Assembly: GCA_020055645.1 (NCBI GenBank)
Contig: CM034546.1
Coordinates: forward strand, 126,377,875-126,441,874
Reading direction: 5' to 3'
DNA: 64,000 bases
DNA from: Tomocerus qinae
Lineage: Eukaryota; Arthropoda; Collembola; Entomobryomorpha; Tomoceridae
Both the position numbers and the translations under genes were made by a program. The notes beneath the pieces were generated by a model that did not search any database, was not told the DNA's origin, and was given only the letters and a program-made list of their open reading frames with translations. Shown here piece by piece: positions 37,992 to 50,000 of the stretch. Position 1 is the stretch's first letter; each line of letters opens with the position of its first letter.

Positions 37992-39006
37992 TAGGGAATC
38001 CAAAGCCGGTTTTACACCGGTTTTAAAACCGGTAAAAAACCGCAATTTTCAAAACCGGAAACCGGTTTTCACTTTCTGAAAACCGGTGTTGATAGAAGAT
38101 ATTTAACTATATCTGATATGCAGTTAAAATAGCAATAAAGCCTGAAAATTCGAAAAACCGAAATTGAGATACAATTATAAAGTCACATAAATTATTTAAA
38201 ATAGTAAAACATTTATTAGTAATAACATGTTTGGATATACGTGCAATTATGTAGACTCCAATAAAGTAAAACACAATAAACTAGTATTTACAATAACAAT
38301 AAAGTAATAGATAGAAGGGCATTAAACAGTTCCGTTTAGGGTTTTTTACTGTAGAGTAACACAATACAAAAATGTCAGTAAAAATTTTCTATCCTTGATA
38401 TATTTTTTGAAATAAAATTGAATTTGTCACTTAGATGGAATCTTTTTAAACCAATTTTCGAAAATTTAGAAAGCATTAAAATATGAGAAAAATTTATGTG
38501 CTTCAATGACGCTATATTCTATGATGAGATATTCTATGATTGCTTTACCTTTGAGAATTATCGAAAACCGGATAAGTTGGAAAAAACTTACTACACAGAT
38601 TCACAACTCTCAGAACGTTTTTGGAGGGGCCAATAATGTTAGTACACGTAGTACATGTAGTAATTCACAACATTTTCATTATTCCTCATGAGAATGACTC
38701 GATAGAAGTAGAAGGGTCCCCTCCAATTGCAATACATTTAGTACTATTAGCACCCTTTAAATGTTAATACCAAAAACTACTTTTGAGATTTATATCTCAT
38801 TTAAAAATTAAAATAAAATTTTAAAAAGTTAAAATTCCATTTGATGAAATTGTGTTCGCAAACACATTAATTTGATAGTTTTAGCATTGAATTTTTAAAA
38901 ACAAATTTTCGGTTTTTAAAACCGGTGAAAAACCGGTTTTAAAAGTTAAAAAACCGAAAAACCCGAAAACCGGTTTCAAAATTTGGGTCCGGTGTTGGAT
39001 TCCCTA
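37992..39006. mobile_element. 1015-bp non-autonomous hAT-like element, CCGGTTTT-rich
   Basis: Terminal repeats are TAGGGAATCCAA and TTGGATTCCCTA. The exact 8-bp duplication GTATTAAT is at 37984-37991 and 39007-39014. Both ends hold clusters of ACCGGTTTT and its complement as subterminal repeats. No transposase frame. It lies between the two SDR genes and is unrelated in sequence to the element at 21853. Confidence 0.9.
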
Positions 39007-39793
39007 GTATTAATTAAAAAATCAATTTTAAACAATTTGTTTTGTGTTTTATTTATTTGTGTTACTAATTTTTCTTCCTCGACCATCCTTATAGTCTTTA
39101 GTCCTTACCTTACTCAATAACTTATACCCTCCGGATGGCCCCCTGGCCACTTAATTTATAAATTCGACAAACATTTTTAATAGGCACGCATGTAACCAGA
39201 CTACTTTACACAAATGTATACCCGTCCTTCCTCTTACATACTCTACTCTACTGTATAGTGTTATCTCATCTTAACCTCGGTAGTTGAAACTTCATTTTTC
39301 CGCATTATATATTGTTAAATGTTTGTCTCAATATAAATAAACTTGACTGGAACTGTTGATCGATTTATATTTAGTAGAAGGCGGATGGCTATTATTATCA
39401 CTATCGCTTGCTTTTATTTTTCATTACATAATGATTGTCATGGCCTTGCGGATAACGCGTTTTAAATATGAAGTGTGATGAAAGCCTTGGATCTGCATGG
39501 CAGTGCAGTAAATGAAGGTTAATAAAAAAGGTCAAACAGATTTACTATATGTACAATATTATATACACTTCAGCCAGTTTGCATTGCAACAGCTAACTAA
39601 GTTTATAAATAAATATAACAATTCATGAAACTATATTAATCAAAATGTTATGTAAAGTCTTATAATGAATCTGATGAATCCAAGAGTTGTCAGCTAAGAG
39701 TTTTCATACATCGGACAGCATTCAACCAACTCACAACTTTAGTGATTTCAAGCATTGTTTTAAGTACCTACCTATTTGAATATTTATTACAGG

Positions 39794-41256
39794 ATGTCAT
39801 TCAAAGAATGTTTTCACAAGAAAAGAGTTCTTGTTACTGGAGCTGGAAGAGGTACCAATTATTATTTTAATTAAGGCAATTTTAAAAATGGAAACAAGGT
39901 AAGGTACTCAATTAAGTTTATATTATTATCAAGTTCTTATACTTATTAAATTTTTTAGAATTACTGCTTTTTTTATGATAACCATTTTTAATTTGCATAT
40001 TAAAAAAAACTATTCCAGGAATCGGAAAAGCAGTAGTGAAACGTTTGCACGAATATGGAGCTGTAGTGTATGCTTTGGCTAGGACTCAAGAAAATTTGGA
40101 TGCCTTGAAAGAAGAATGTCCAGACATTAATACAGTTTGTGCTGACCTGGAAGATTGGTCTTCTGCTCGTGAAGTGGTTTCTAAAATTGGACCAGTTGAC
40201 TTTCTGGTGAATAATGCTGGCGTTTTCGTTCTTGAGACTTTCATGGACATTTCACCCGAAGTCTTTGACAAGTAAGAACAATTTTTTAAGTCTATAATTC
40301 AGCAGAAAATAATTAGTATTAGGACTATTTACTTATTTTAAAGGTGGTCTAGCAACTAAGTTGAGTTGAGGTTCTAATAAAATTAAGAATTGAAGATGCA
40401 ATAAATATTTTGACCATCTGAGTGTCAATTGAAAATCATTTAAGGTCATTTAAAGAATCTGACTGATTTTGTTATCACCGGACGATATAAGAATTGTATT
40501 TATTTATATGATTGTGATTTATTAGATAGATAATGCTTTTATTTAACAGAATGATGGCTGTGAATGTCAAAGCACAAATAAATATGGGGCAAATTGTTGC
40601 TCGCGGAATGATGGACTCAAAAATTAAAGGACGAATTGTTAACGTGTCATCTGACGTAAGAATCTGAACTAATTATCTGTTTTTGAGCAATAGCTGTTTT
40701 TATTTTAAAATATATCTTTTATGTCTTCGAATGATCAAAAATATTTTTTAACTTTAAAGGAATTATTTATTAGCTTATATATATACAAGGTTGTTGCTAT
40801 CAATTATGAGCTTTTGGGTCACTAAATTGTAATACTTTTTTACTTAGTATATTTTATACACGTTGAATTTGCCAAACGGCAAATAATTTTTTTGATTTTT
40901 AGTCAAGTGTAACGATGGTTCCTGGCCTGGCGGTTTACAGCGTGACGAAAGCTGCAGTTGATATGCTAACAAAAGCAATGGCTGTGGAACTTGGTCCTCA
41001 TGGAATTCGAGTGAATTCAGTTAACCCTGGAGGAGTTCTGACTGACATGCTTCAAGAGTACTATGACAGTTTAGCACAGGCCCAAGGAACAACAGTAGAA
41101 GCAATCAAAAAGGCTACCTGTGAACGTTGCCCATTAGGGAGCAGCGAAATGCAAATGTCGGACATTGTCAATGCTACTTTGTTCATGCTTTCCGACCTTT
41201 GTACATTTATGAATGGAGAATCCCTTTTCGTGGAAGGAGGAAGTCGTCATACATAA
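39794..41256 (+). CDS. SDR, L-xylulose/dicarbonyl-reductase-like, copy B (4 exons, 256 aa)
   Basis: Exons 39794-39851, 40019-40271, 40550-40655, 40903-41256, exactly the lengths of copy A. The motifs are complete: RVLVTGAGRGIG, VDFLVNNAG, RIVNVSSDSS and YSVTK. The start ATG directly follows TTATTACAGG, so a 5' UTR intron may end here. The proteins A and B differ mainly in the region before the catalytic Ser and in the stretch after DMLQ (YYDSLAQAQG versus YYEKVANSQG). The changes are conservative, as in a working duplicate. The substrate is presumably a sugar ketone or dicarbonyl, inferred from family only. Confidence 0.9.
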
Positions 41257-41488
41257 TCCAAGCCAATAAAACATCATTTCAAAGATACAATCCAGTTAGG
41301 TGATGCCAATAAATAAATGGCTATCTAGGTTAAACTTCTTTATTAAACATCAATTCAAAAATAACAATAAATTTCACTTGCATGCGTGTACACATTGTAT
41401 TTATTTCATTTATTTCAAATATTTGATTTTTCAAAAAAAAATTCTTGAAATAAGAAATTAATGCCATGTCTGAAGTCAAAGAAATGGA

Positions 41489-41723
41489 CAGGGAACAAAA
41501 AAGGTACTCCTTTTTTCTTCCTTTTTTACAAAAAAGGTAAACAGTTCTACTTTTTCTAAAACAAGCTACCCTTTTTACCTTTTTTCCTTATTTACATGTA
41601 AAGTGGAAGTAAATGGGCAACCTGCTACATTGAAAAAGGTAAAAAGGCAAAAAAGGACTGCTTAAAAATATCTTACTCCTACATTTTTCATAAAAAGCAA
41701 AATAGGTCCTTTTTTGTTCCCTG
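41489..41723. mobile_element. CAGGGAAC hAT-type MITE, copy 5
   Basis: CAGGGAACAAAAAAGGTACT to TTTTTTGTTCCCTG. The flanking octamers GAAATGGA and GCAATGGG match at 6 of 8. It lies between the convergent ends of SDR copy B and the CUB gene, about 60 bp after the CUB stop codon. Confidence 0.78.
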
Positions 41724-41783
41724 GCAATGGGGGCTGTTCTCATTAATGTGGGGATACGCTTAAACACTACCGAACCACATAAT

Positions 41784-42701
41784 TTACACAACAACCGTAA
41801 CTTTGCAGTCATAGCCAGTTCTTTTGACACTAGACAAATAATTCGTATGATAGCCGACTATAATTTTGTTAGAATTTGACGTGACAGGAGTCAAGGAAGA
41901 TCCGCAGTAAGCTTTTGTAGTTATTAAAGATGAATCACCGTCGACCGAGATGTACATGTAGTCTCCATCAAATAAATTCGGTCCTCTTAGGAGGGGGCAA
42001 GTGGGCGACATGTCAAAATGACTACAAGAGACTTGCAGTCTTGTTCCAGCTGGTGAAGAGACGCAGTCATTATAATCTCGATTCAAATCGTAAAGACCGG
42101 GATAATTCGGAGTTTTAATTTGGTAGAAATCTCCCACTTTATCCAGATTGATTCCATTTGGACAAATTTTAACCGGACCGGGTGTAGGAATTCTTTGAGT
42201 GGTAGTCGTCGGAGTTAGTGCATTGCAGTCTGGAACAGATTTCCCGTCTTCCCCCACCACAGTTACTATACAATCATACCCGGTTTTTGAGACTCCCGCC
42301 GCATCTGCATGGTATCCAACTTGAATGCTACGACCTTCGGAGATCAATGGTTCGAATTCATCATCCACGTAGTTTCCGCAGAACCATTCCATGTCGTTGT
42401 CTAATTTGGTATTCTTCAGAGACACGTACATGAAATCCCCGGAAACTCGGTTATTAGCTGCCCGTCTGCATTTACCCATATCCACGTTCTTACACGTCAG
42501 TTTCAGCTTTGTATTGGGTGGAGAATTTATGCACTGGTTTTTATCGTCGTTACGTGGATACAAGTTTGGATAATTTGGGCTCTTTAGCGATACTTGGTCT
42601 CCGATTTTTACCAAATCTACCGTACTGAGACATGGAATTGGATTTTGGGCAGCAGTGAGACAAATGCCCGTCAATAATAATATGGCAACGAAGGAATTCA
42701 T
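41784..42701 (-). CDS. secreted protein with two CUB-like domains (intronless, 305 aa)
   Basis: The start is the ATG at 42701; the frame remains open upstream but begins only with TTG. The signal peptide is MNSFVAILLLTGICLTAAQ. Two homologous halves follow. Each has a VDLVKIGD/INLDKVGD start, SPNYPNLYP or TPNYPGLYD, four or more Cys, GDFMYVS/GDYMYIS, then a late VGYHxxxxxVxxTGYDCxVTVV. PNYPxxY and the Cys pattern are typical of CUB domains in arthropod extracellular proteins. A Thr/Pro linker (TPTTTTQRIPTPGP) joins them. No catalytic domain, so a binding or matrix/haemolymph role is inferred. It lacks introns, unlike its neighbours. Confidence 0.85.
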   Translation of the reverse strand: MNSFVAILLLTGICLTAAQNPIPCLSTVDLVKIGDQVSLKSPNYPNLYPRNDDKNQCINSPPNTKLKLTCKNVDMGKCRRAANNRVSGDFMYVSLKNTKLDNDMEWFCGNYVDDEFEPLISEGRSIQVGYHADAAGVSKTGYDCIVTVVGEDGKSVPDCNALTPTTTTQRIPTPGPVKICPNGINLDKVGDFYQIKTPNYPGLYDLNRDYNDCVSSPAGTRLQVSCSHFDMSPTCPLLRGPNLFDGDYMYISVDGDSSLITTKAYCGSSLTPVTSNSNKIIVGYHTNYLSSVKRTGYDCKVTVVV

Positions 42702-42764
42702 TTTAAAGATGAATTTATTGATTGAAAACAAATGGAAAAGTGAAAAAACTCAACAAAATCTATC

Positions 42765-42773
42765 GCTTTTATA
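42765..42773 (-). promoter_or_regulatory. TATA box of the CUB gene
   Basis: TATAAAAGC on the minus strand, 64-72 bp before the start codon, leaves room for a transcription start near 42740 and a short 5' UTR. Confidence 0.6.
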
Positions 42774-43321
42774 CCTAGATTGACTCTCCATTTGAATGAT
42801 TAATATGTTAAATTGTCTATTCGGTTGATACCATTCAATCACACACTCCTAATAGTAAAATATACAAAATTGCATTTTATATTGCCAAATAATGGGAAAT
42901 GTAAAAGTATCTGGTTAGATTTCTTTTGTCCGTATTGCTGAAACAATATTTACGCAAGTGTCATTTTGGGCAGACGCAATTCTATTTCTACGTGGGTTTA
43001 TTATTACGTACATGCAACATTTACTTAGTTTCACATTTTCAAATCAACTCATAATATTCTCTAGGTTTTGCTGTAAAATGATTTATACCATTCTATGATA
43101 ACAGCAATTTCATTTGATACATAAATTAAAATTCTAAAATTGAAATAGGTTTACACCTTAAATTATTTGAACTCTGGTGCTTATTATGTTCTGTGAGATA
43201 CTATGCACATTTGAAGTAAATTAGTTCAACCGAAATTAAAATAAAATAATGCCGAGCAAAACCGCATGACCTTACTATCATGACTATAGTATAAACGTAA
43301 ACTTACGCACGCGGATTGAAT

Positions 43322-43484
43322 AATTAATGTTTTTAATGATGTACCCCAAAGCAATTTACCCGAAGTCCACTATAATCAAAGTGCCTTTTGTCGGGTAACT
43401 TCGGAAGGCACTCGACAAAAGCACGTTACGTGTGGTGGACGTCGGGTAAATTGCTTTGAGGGTACATTATTAAAAACATTAATT
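43322..43484. mobile_element. 163-bp foldback element
   Basis: The left arm AATTAATGTTTTTAATGATG continues with GTACCCCAAAGCAATTTACC. Both are mirrored at the right end (GGTAAATTGCTTTGAGGGTAC, TTAAAAACATTAATT). Arms are about 43 bp. The centre holds a second small inverted pair (GTGCCTTTTGTCGGGTAAC, AGGCACTCGACAAAAGCAC). Confidence 0.75.
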
Positions 43485-45167
43485 CGGTATGTTTGTATGT
43501 ACTAATGAGCAGGCACGTATCCAGAGATTTGGTCAAAGAGGGTAACAACAACACAATAACAATGGCAAAAACTTAACACAATTTTTACGATGCTTGGCCT
43601 TTTTATTGAAAAAGCTTCTCTGTTGCTCAGATTAAGGAGGCTCTGCTTCCCGGTTCCTACTGGATACAAGTATCAAAAATTTATGTGTTTTCCATGCCCT
43701 GGGTTCAATGCATTTTATAATGGAAGATATTACAGTTTTTTATAGTACCCTCTTATTCATATTGACATGTCTATAAGTTAGAAGGGTAGCGGAGATCCTA
43801 TGTCAAAGTTATAGCAATTTTAATTTGCATAATAATATTTAACTTAAAAGTACCGTAGACAGTTAAGTTCCTCCCTTTCCTTCTAGCATGCTCTAATCGT
43901 GTAATGGTTTTACTTCATTCGAGTAAGACAAAACCAACTTAACACAAAGTAAAAGGTGTTTGGCATTGCACGTCAAGGTCAATATAAGCATTGGTAAATA
44001 TTCTAAAAATAAAATTCTATGTAAATTAGCTATGTTATGCTGATTTATGTTCATCCGGATAATGTATGCACTTCGACACTGAACGTTTTGAGTTGAATGC
44101 CAATTCACTATTTGCCAATAGTTTAGTTTACCTGTTTGAAGTTATTATATTAAACTACTAGGAAATCAATAATCCAGGGGTCTGTCTGGGTAGAGTCAGA
44201 AGTGAAAATTTAAAACCTCCATATAGCGAACAGACGGACTTACAGTAGTGTTGATTTTAATTGTGTGTTTTAGATTTTGAAACATAACTTAAGCACATCA
44301 GCTTTTCTGTTAATCGCGTGTATACCTAAGAGTATATAAATATTTGTCTATTCATAATTACATTTAACCGGTTTACCGGTTTTCTATATAAAAATGTCTA
44401 ATGTAATAAATTAAATAAAAATTAAAAAATAAATTATTTGATGCATAATTCATGTATAATGATGCTCTTCCAAGTTTCAAGTTATTTCCAAGTACAAAAC
44501 GTTTCAGTCGTGTATCTTAAAACAAAATTTAAAATTATTGAATCGATTTCATTTTTTCTTCATTCTTTTCTCAATATTATTGTCAGTCATTGCTGGTTTT
44601 TTCTCGCCTCGGTTATTAATTTTCCTGTTGATGTGCGAGTACGTTTTGCAGTCTTCTGATTAGAGTCCGTCGAATTGATATTTTCTATCACAGTAAGTCG
44701 AAATAAGTTTAAATATTATCTAAACGAAATTAAACATTTTTCATAATTGCAATTGATAAATTTTCATTTACGATAAATGTAATTAAATTTTTAAATAAAA
44801 TACGAAATTGCTAAACAGAAAATCAAATGTTTTTTGCTTGATTCATTGCCAAATCAAGGGTCATTTTTGTATTTTCCAGTGTTAATTGAAATTTAACACT
44901 CGTGAAGAATTAAAGTTTTTAATTATGCACCCTAATTAAGTGTTATTTTGTTAAAATTCTAAACTGGATAATTACATCTGCAATAAATAATCAATCCGGT
45001 ATGTGATCATTAAATATTTTAGTAAAGGTGACATTTTATGCTACTTTATTTTTACTCAGTACGTACACAGTAATCAAGATAAACTGTTGGCAAACAGGCG
45101 TATACGCAGGATCGAAGCGGGAGATTTAAAAAAAAATTCTGATGGTCTGGTTGTCCTTCGATAATAA

Positions 45168-46805
45168 AATGCACGCATATTTTGGAACGACATAACTTGT
45201 TTCAAATCTGCTTTTTGCATATGGTAGCACATGTATACAGCCACAATCAGTTATCATTAGAATCAAGGCAAATAGACAGATTCCTGTCTCTTCCTCCCCC
45301 CATCCCCTGCCCGTATCAGGTGGGTTCTGTAGAGAAAGTCCTATAAAATAGTTTGAAATTTTATATGGGACTTTCTTTTGAATTAGTCCCATTCCGGAAT
45401 CCCATTCCTGTCCCAGATCAAACTGCTGGTAGTCATGAATATCCACCCTTCAGGAGTCAATTAACATCAAGCTAAATAGTGATATCTTGTCGATTTTGTA
45501 GATTCCACGATAAAATGTTTATTCCAAATAGTTAACTTCAATTCTTCACCATGTGTCAACATGCAGAACTAAATCAATTCCTAGTAGACTGTAAAGCTGG
45601 AAAGAATGGAATATGTCATTTAATAATGAGTAGGGATGCATTCGGCAAGTCAGCTGGAAATACAAATTCAATATAGTAACGTGACTTAAACAATACCTAA
45701 ATAGTAATATCTTGTTGATTTTGTAGATTCCACTCACTACGCCATCTAAAATGTAGGGTTATAGTTGGAGTCTTTGGTCCAACAGTCTGGGCGGGAGTTG
45801 ATGGTATTGGTATTAGAGTATTCATATAAGTTTGGAGTCAACATGCAGAACTCAATCAATTCCGCACCAGGTGACTGTAAAGCTGGAAAGAATCGAGTAT
45901 CACGATTAGGATTATACCCGATTAATAATTTTTTGGATTTCAATACAAATTGAATATAGTATTGTGATTTAAACAATACCTAAATAATGATTTGTGACAA
46001 CTGTAGTTAACTGCACTCAGCACTGATGAATCCCACACGTGTATTTATAATGAAGTGACGATGGACAACCATTTCCATTATATTTTGACAATTTTTACGA
46101 TAAAATGTTTCAAACTAATCACAACCCAATCAATTCCGCACCAGGTGACTGTAAAGCTGGAAAGAATCGAGTGTCACGATTAGGATTATAGCCGTTTAAT
46201 AATTTTTTGGATTGCAATACAAATTGAATGTAGTATTGTGATTTAAACAATACCTAAATAGTGATTTGAGATAATTGTAGTTAACTGCACTCACCACTGA
46301 TGAATCCCACACATGTATTCATAATGAAGTGAAGACGGATTCAAACTCTTATATTTTGACAAGTTTTACGATAAAATGTTTCAAACTGTATTTAACTAAT
46401 CACAATGGACAAAAATCCTATTCTTTAGCCAATTTTCACTTTTGGGTTACAATGCAGTGACAATATTGTTGCAATGAAACGAAAATTGTATTCAACTAAT
46501 CGTTGCTCTAGAGAAGCTATTTTATATTGCATTTGTCTCCCGCAGTTTCAGAGCATGTTAATACCAGCGCGGTGTGTAGTCTCTTAGATAGCTCAGCTCA
46601 TTCACAGTCCTCTATGTTATACGCTGTCTGTCTCACCTGCCGTACTATTACTGTCTGCCTCACCTGCTGCACTTTTATAATTTCCACAAAGCAGGGGATG
46701 CGTCGAATTTGAATTTTAATGATAACTGGTTGATCCTGAATATATATGCTACCATATGCAAAAAACAGATTTGGAATAAGTTATGTCGTTGCAAAGATAT
46801 ACGTG
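45168..46805. repeat. region bounded by ~95-bp inverted repeats
   Basis: The left arm (about 45168-45265) reads GCATATTTTGGAACGACATA and TTTTTGCATATGGTAGCA. The right arm (about 46712-46803) reads TGCTACCATATGCAAAAAAC and AGTTATGTCGTTGCAAAGAT. About 85% identity by eye. A GCAGGGGATG motif just inside is also mirrored. Probably a decayed terminal-inverted-repeat element. Confidence 0.55.
45545..46400. repeat. ~290-bp tandem duplication (two full copies, one partial)
   Basis: CAATCAATTCCGCACCAGGT, GACTGTAAAGCTGGAAAGAA and AATTTTTTGGAT recur at about 45850 and 46130. The duplicate continues through CTGATGAATCCCACAC to GATAAAATGTTTCAAACT. A shorter, diverged copy lies at about 45557-45730. Confidence 0.65.
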
Positions 46806-47082
46806 CCAATAAAACACCCATAAAATTAGTGGACGTACAGACGATCGCCAGAGTGACGGCGACAAATTCATAAGGATACTAAGCAAAGCTTCGATCCTAA
46901 TAAGTCAATACACCATTTGAATGGAGAAAAAAACTAAGAAACCAAACATAACGAATATGTTAAAGTGTAGCAATATTCTTTTTTCACAAAATTAAAACTT
47001 AAATTAATCATTATTGGTAAGTAGATGTTTTTCTATTTATCATATTGATAATGATGATGAATTGTTGACTCAATTTCTGATT

Positions 47083-50000
47083 TTACGAAGCTGCTTGTTC
47101 CAGCAGTACGACAGAAATAAATACTCCAAAATTGCTGCAGTGACATTGTATAGCGTTGTCAGTAATAGAAATGTGGCATGACATTTCGGTCATTTCTAAC
47201 TTATTGCTGACATATCTGAGAGTAGCGCATGAAAGTTTCTGGTTTGTACTGTTGCGAGCATTCAGCATATCTTGTGTCATATCAAAATAAACTTTAATGC
47301 TAGAAGACAAATTTGAGACTCCATTTAGCGATCTGACAAAATAAAAAATATTTTTCATTAGTTTCGTCCTTGAGGGGATCTAAGAAGATTATTTTAGTAA
47401 TGTTAAAAAAGAAAAAAAATACTACGGAAAAAGATTTTTAGTTGATTTAAATATTTTGACGATTTAAAAAAGTATTAACTGACTAACCGGATTTCAGTAG
47501 AGTTAAAAGCATCTAATAGTACGGGGCGGACCTTTGAGCGTCTATCCTTTGTACTTGGACCTTGAATACTTGAATTTGAAGTATTCCATCTATGGTAAGG
47601 AAATTTGTCAATTTTAATTATCGATGACACTATTTTCCCAGAACCTACTTCAGGAGAGAGGACTTCCTTGACGTTGCGAAATATAGTAAATATTATTATT
47701 TCTTCGGGACTAATTTCTGTTTGAACTTGAGCATTTAACCATCCTGGATATCTATATATGACAAAATTTTTCTAAATTTTGTAGATTTTTATAATGAAAT
47801 ACTATTTAATCATGTTTAAATTACTCAGAATGATTTCCTGGAAATTGTATAATATTTCCATTTTGTTCAGGGACCATGGGTTTACTTTTTTCTGAGTGAA
47901 GTATAAGTACATCGGAAGTAAAATGCATATTATTTTCAATAAAAAACCTAGAACATAAGATGTGTATGTACTGAATTATTAACAAAAGCCATTAAAATGC
48001 TAAAGAATTACAGAAAATGTACAAAATAATTAGAAAATGCATATACTGTCTACTTACATTGTGTTTACTCGAATTTGCTTCCCAATGACTTCATTTAGAG
48101 ACTTCAGAGTCTTATTCTCTACATAATGGAATGGAGAATTGTAGAAATCTTTCTGTTAAACAATTAATAAAACAATTTTATGCTATTGCAAATAGTATTA
48201 AGTACTAATTCAAAAGTAAATTCTAAATAAGTATATTAAAGTAAAATAACAGCCAGAAAAGTACACTAACCGTGCCTTTTTCTTCCAAGTAGACAATAAC
48301 ATCATCTAGAATAGATTTGATTATTTCCTTCTCTCCAGGAAATAAAAATGATTTTTCGGAAATGTAAGATGTGACAATTTCCCACAATTGATTGATATCG
48401 GCCAAGGCAGTAAATCCTCTCTTGGCACTTTCCATCTTTGTAAAATTGAATATAAATCCCAATTAAAGAATTGTTTCTTCAATTTCATAAAGCTAAAAAC
48501 TGTTGTTTCAATTGATTGCAGGAATAATTGACTTACAATTTGGTTGATTCTTTCAAAGCCTCTGCTCATACAATTGGAAAAGTCACTTAGACTCCACCGA
48601 GGCTTCCTTTCCACTATTTGACAATCTCGTTGTACAAAACCATTGTAATTGTTTGGGCAATTGACTTTTGTCTTGAGATTTGGTGCTGACAATGGCCACC
48701 TGACTGTAAAGGATCCTACATCTTCTGTTTCGTCGGGACACACCAAGGAATCGTTAAGAGGGATTACCTTTACTTGAACAGTTTGTCGTATTTCTGCACC
48801 TACAGATAATACAATACGAAATGGAGATGCAGAATACTAAATAAATGCCTGGAATTATTAACATACTGAAAGCGTAATAATAATTATAAACCTGTAATAT
48901 TGACAGACACGCATGAATAATTTGCTGATTCAACTGCTCTTGGAATTTTCAATAGTTTCCCTCTGTATAACATTTCCTCTGTGACTTCTTGGTCTGACTC
49001 CGTCAGATTTCGATTATTTTTCTCCCACCAAAAATAGTTTTTTGTCCTTCTCCACGCTGCAAAAGATATTTGTCTGCTAGTGTCTCTGCACATCAATATC
49101 CCTGTTTGGTTCTTGAAAGAGATACAATCATTACAATACTGATTGGCTAAAATAATCAGATCTAGTTAGGAATAGTAAATACCTTCAGTAGGACAAGACT
49201 ACTCGGATTTACAACCAAGTCAGGAGGATGTAAGACAGATATGTGGACACTCGTGCATTTCTCCTGATGATTATCCGTCACCTGTATAACCATTGGGAAA
49301 ATGTAGAAATTAATTTCCTAAACATCTTAGAAGTGGTTGATGTTTCTAGAAATAAAAGAAGGCTTGATGAATTTTAAAGCTTTAGTCTAAACTTAATTCT
49401 TATATGCATTCGCTATATTAATTGTAATGAGTAAGTCCACAGCAACATTTTTCAACCAAAAAAACATGAAAATGACACATTGGCATCACTTTGAAAGATG
49501 TTGCAGATGTTTTTGTTAGTTTATGTGCAGAACAAGGAAATGTTGGAATGATATCCTAAAGTCTGCTATGCTAATCTGTCACTCTCACCACTATTAGTCT
49601 CAGTCTGCTGAGTCTGCTTCACTTTACTTATCAATTATCATCCATTCATTCACTTGCTCTAGCATTCTGATAGAACTACACTGGAAGGAATGTCTTAGTT
49701 TTAGTCTCTTTACTTTAATCTCATATTTACATGCGTTTTGGTGAGATTTGAAGAACTAACTGGCTCCGACTGTTACCAGGTAGAAAATTCTGTAAAGGTT
49801 TAGGTACTCAACATTTATTTTGCTTAATTTCGTGATTTAACTCAGAGTGGAGTTTATTATTTTATGTAATTAGCTATTTCCAGGAGGATATTCTTATAAT
49901 GAAATGAGGGTGATTGATGATTTCAGATTACCTTGCAGCTATAAATTCCTGCATCATTAGTAGATACATTAGTAAGGTATAGAAAGCTCGTACCTCCAAA

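Larger units (their letters stand above)
42774..47082. other. intergenic, inverted and tandem repeats
   Basis: No exon motif found on either strand, and in particular no 7TM-like segment that could continue the GAIN gene. The repeats are listed separately. Confidence 0.45.

Noticed and set aside
42350-42360. TGGTTCGAATTC resembling a tRNA B box
   Set aside because: It lies inside the CUB coding sequence, with no A box or acceptor stem around it. I found no convincing tRNA or rRNA in the window.
42699-42731. Longer N terminus of the CUB protein
   Set aside because: The extension begins with TTG, and the ATG at 42701 directly opens a signal peptide.
46020-46320. CTGATGA motifs suggesting hammerhead ribozymes
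   Set aside because: No matching GAAA core or stem II complement lies at the right distance; the motif is only part of the 290-bp duplication.
47083-47085. Stop of the GAIN protein as part of a donor (TTC|GTAAAA) leading to 7TM exons
   Set aside because: No hydrophobic exon series is visible on the minus strand down to the CUB gene; kept as a caveat only.
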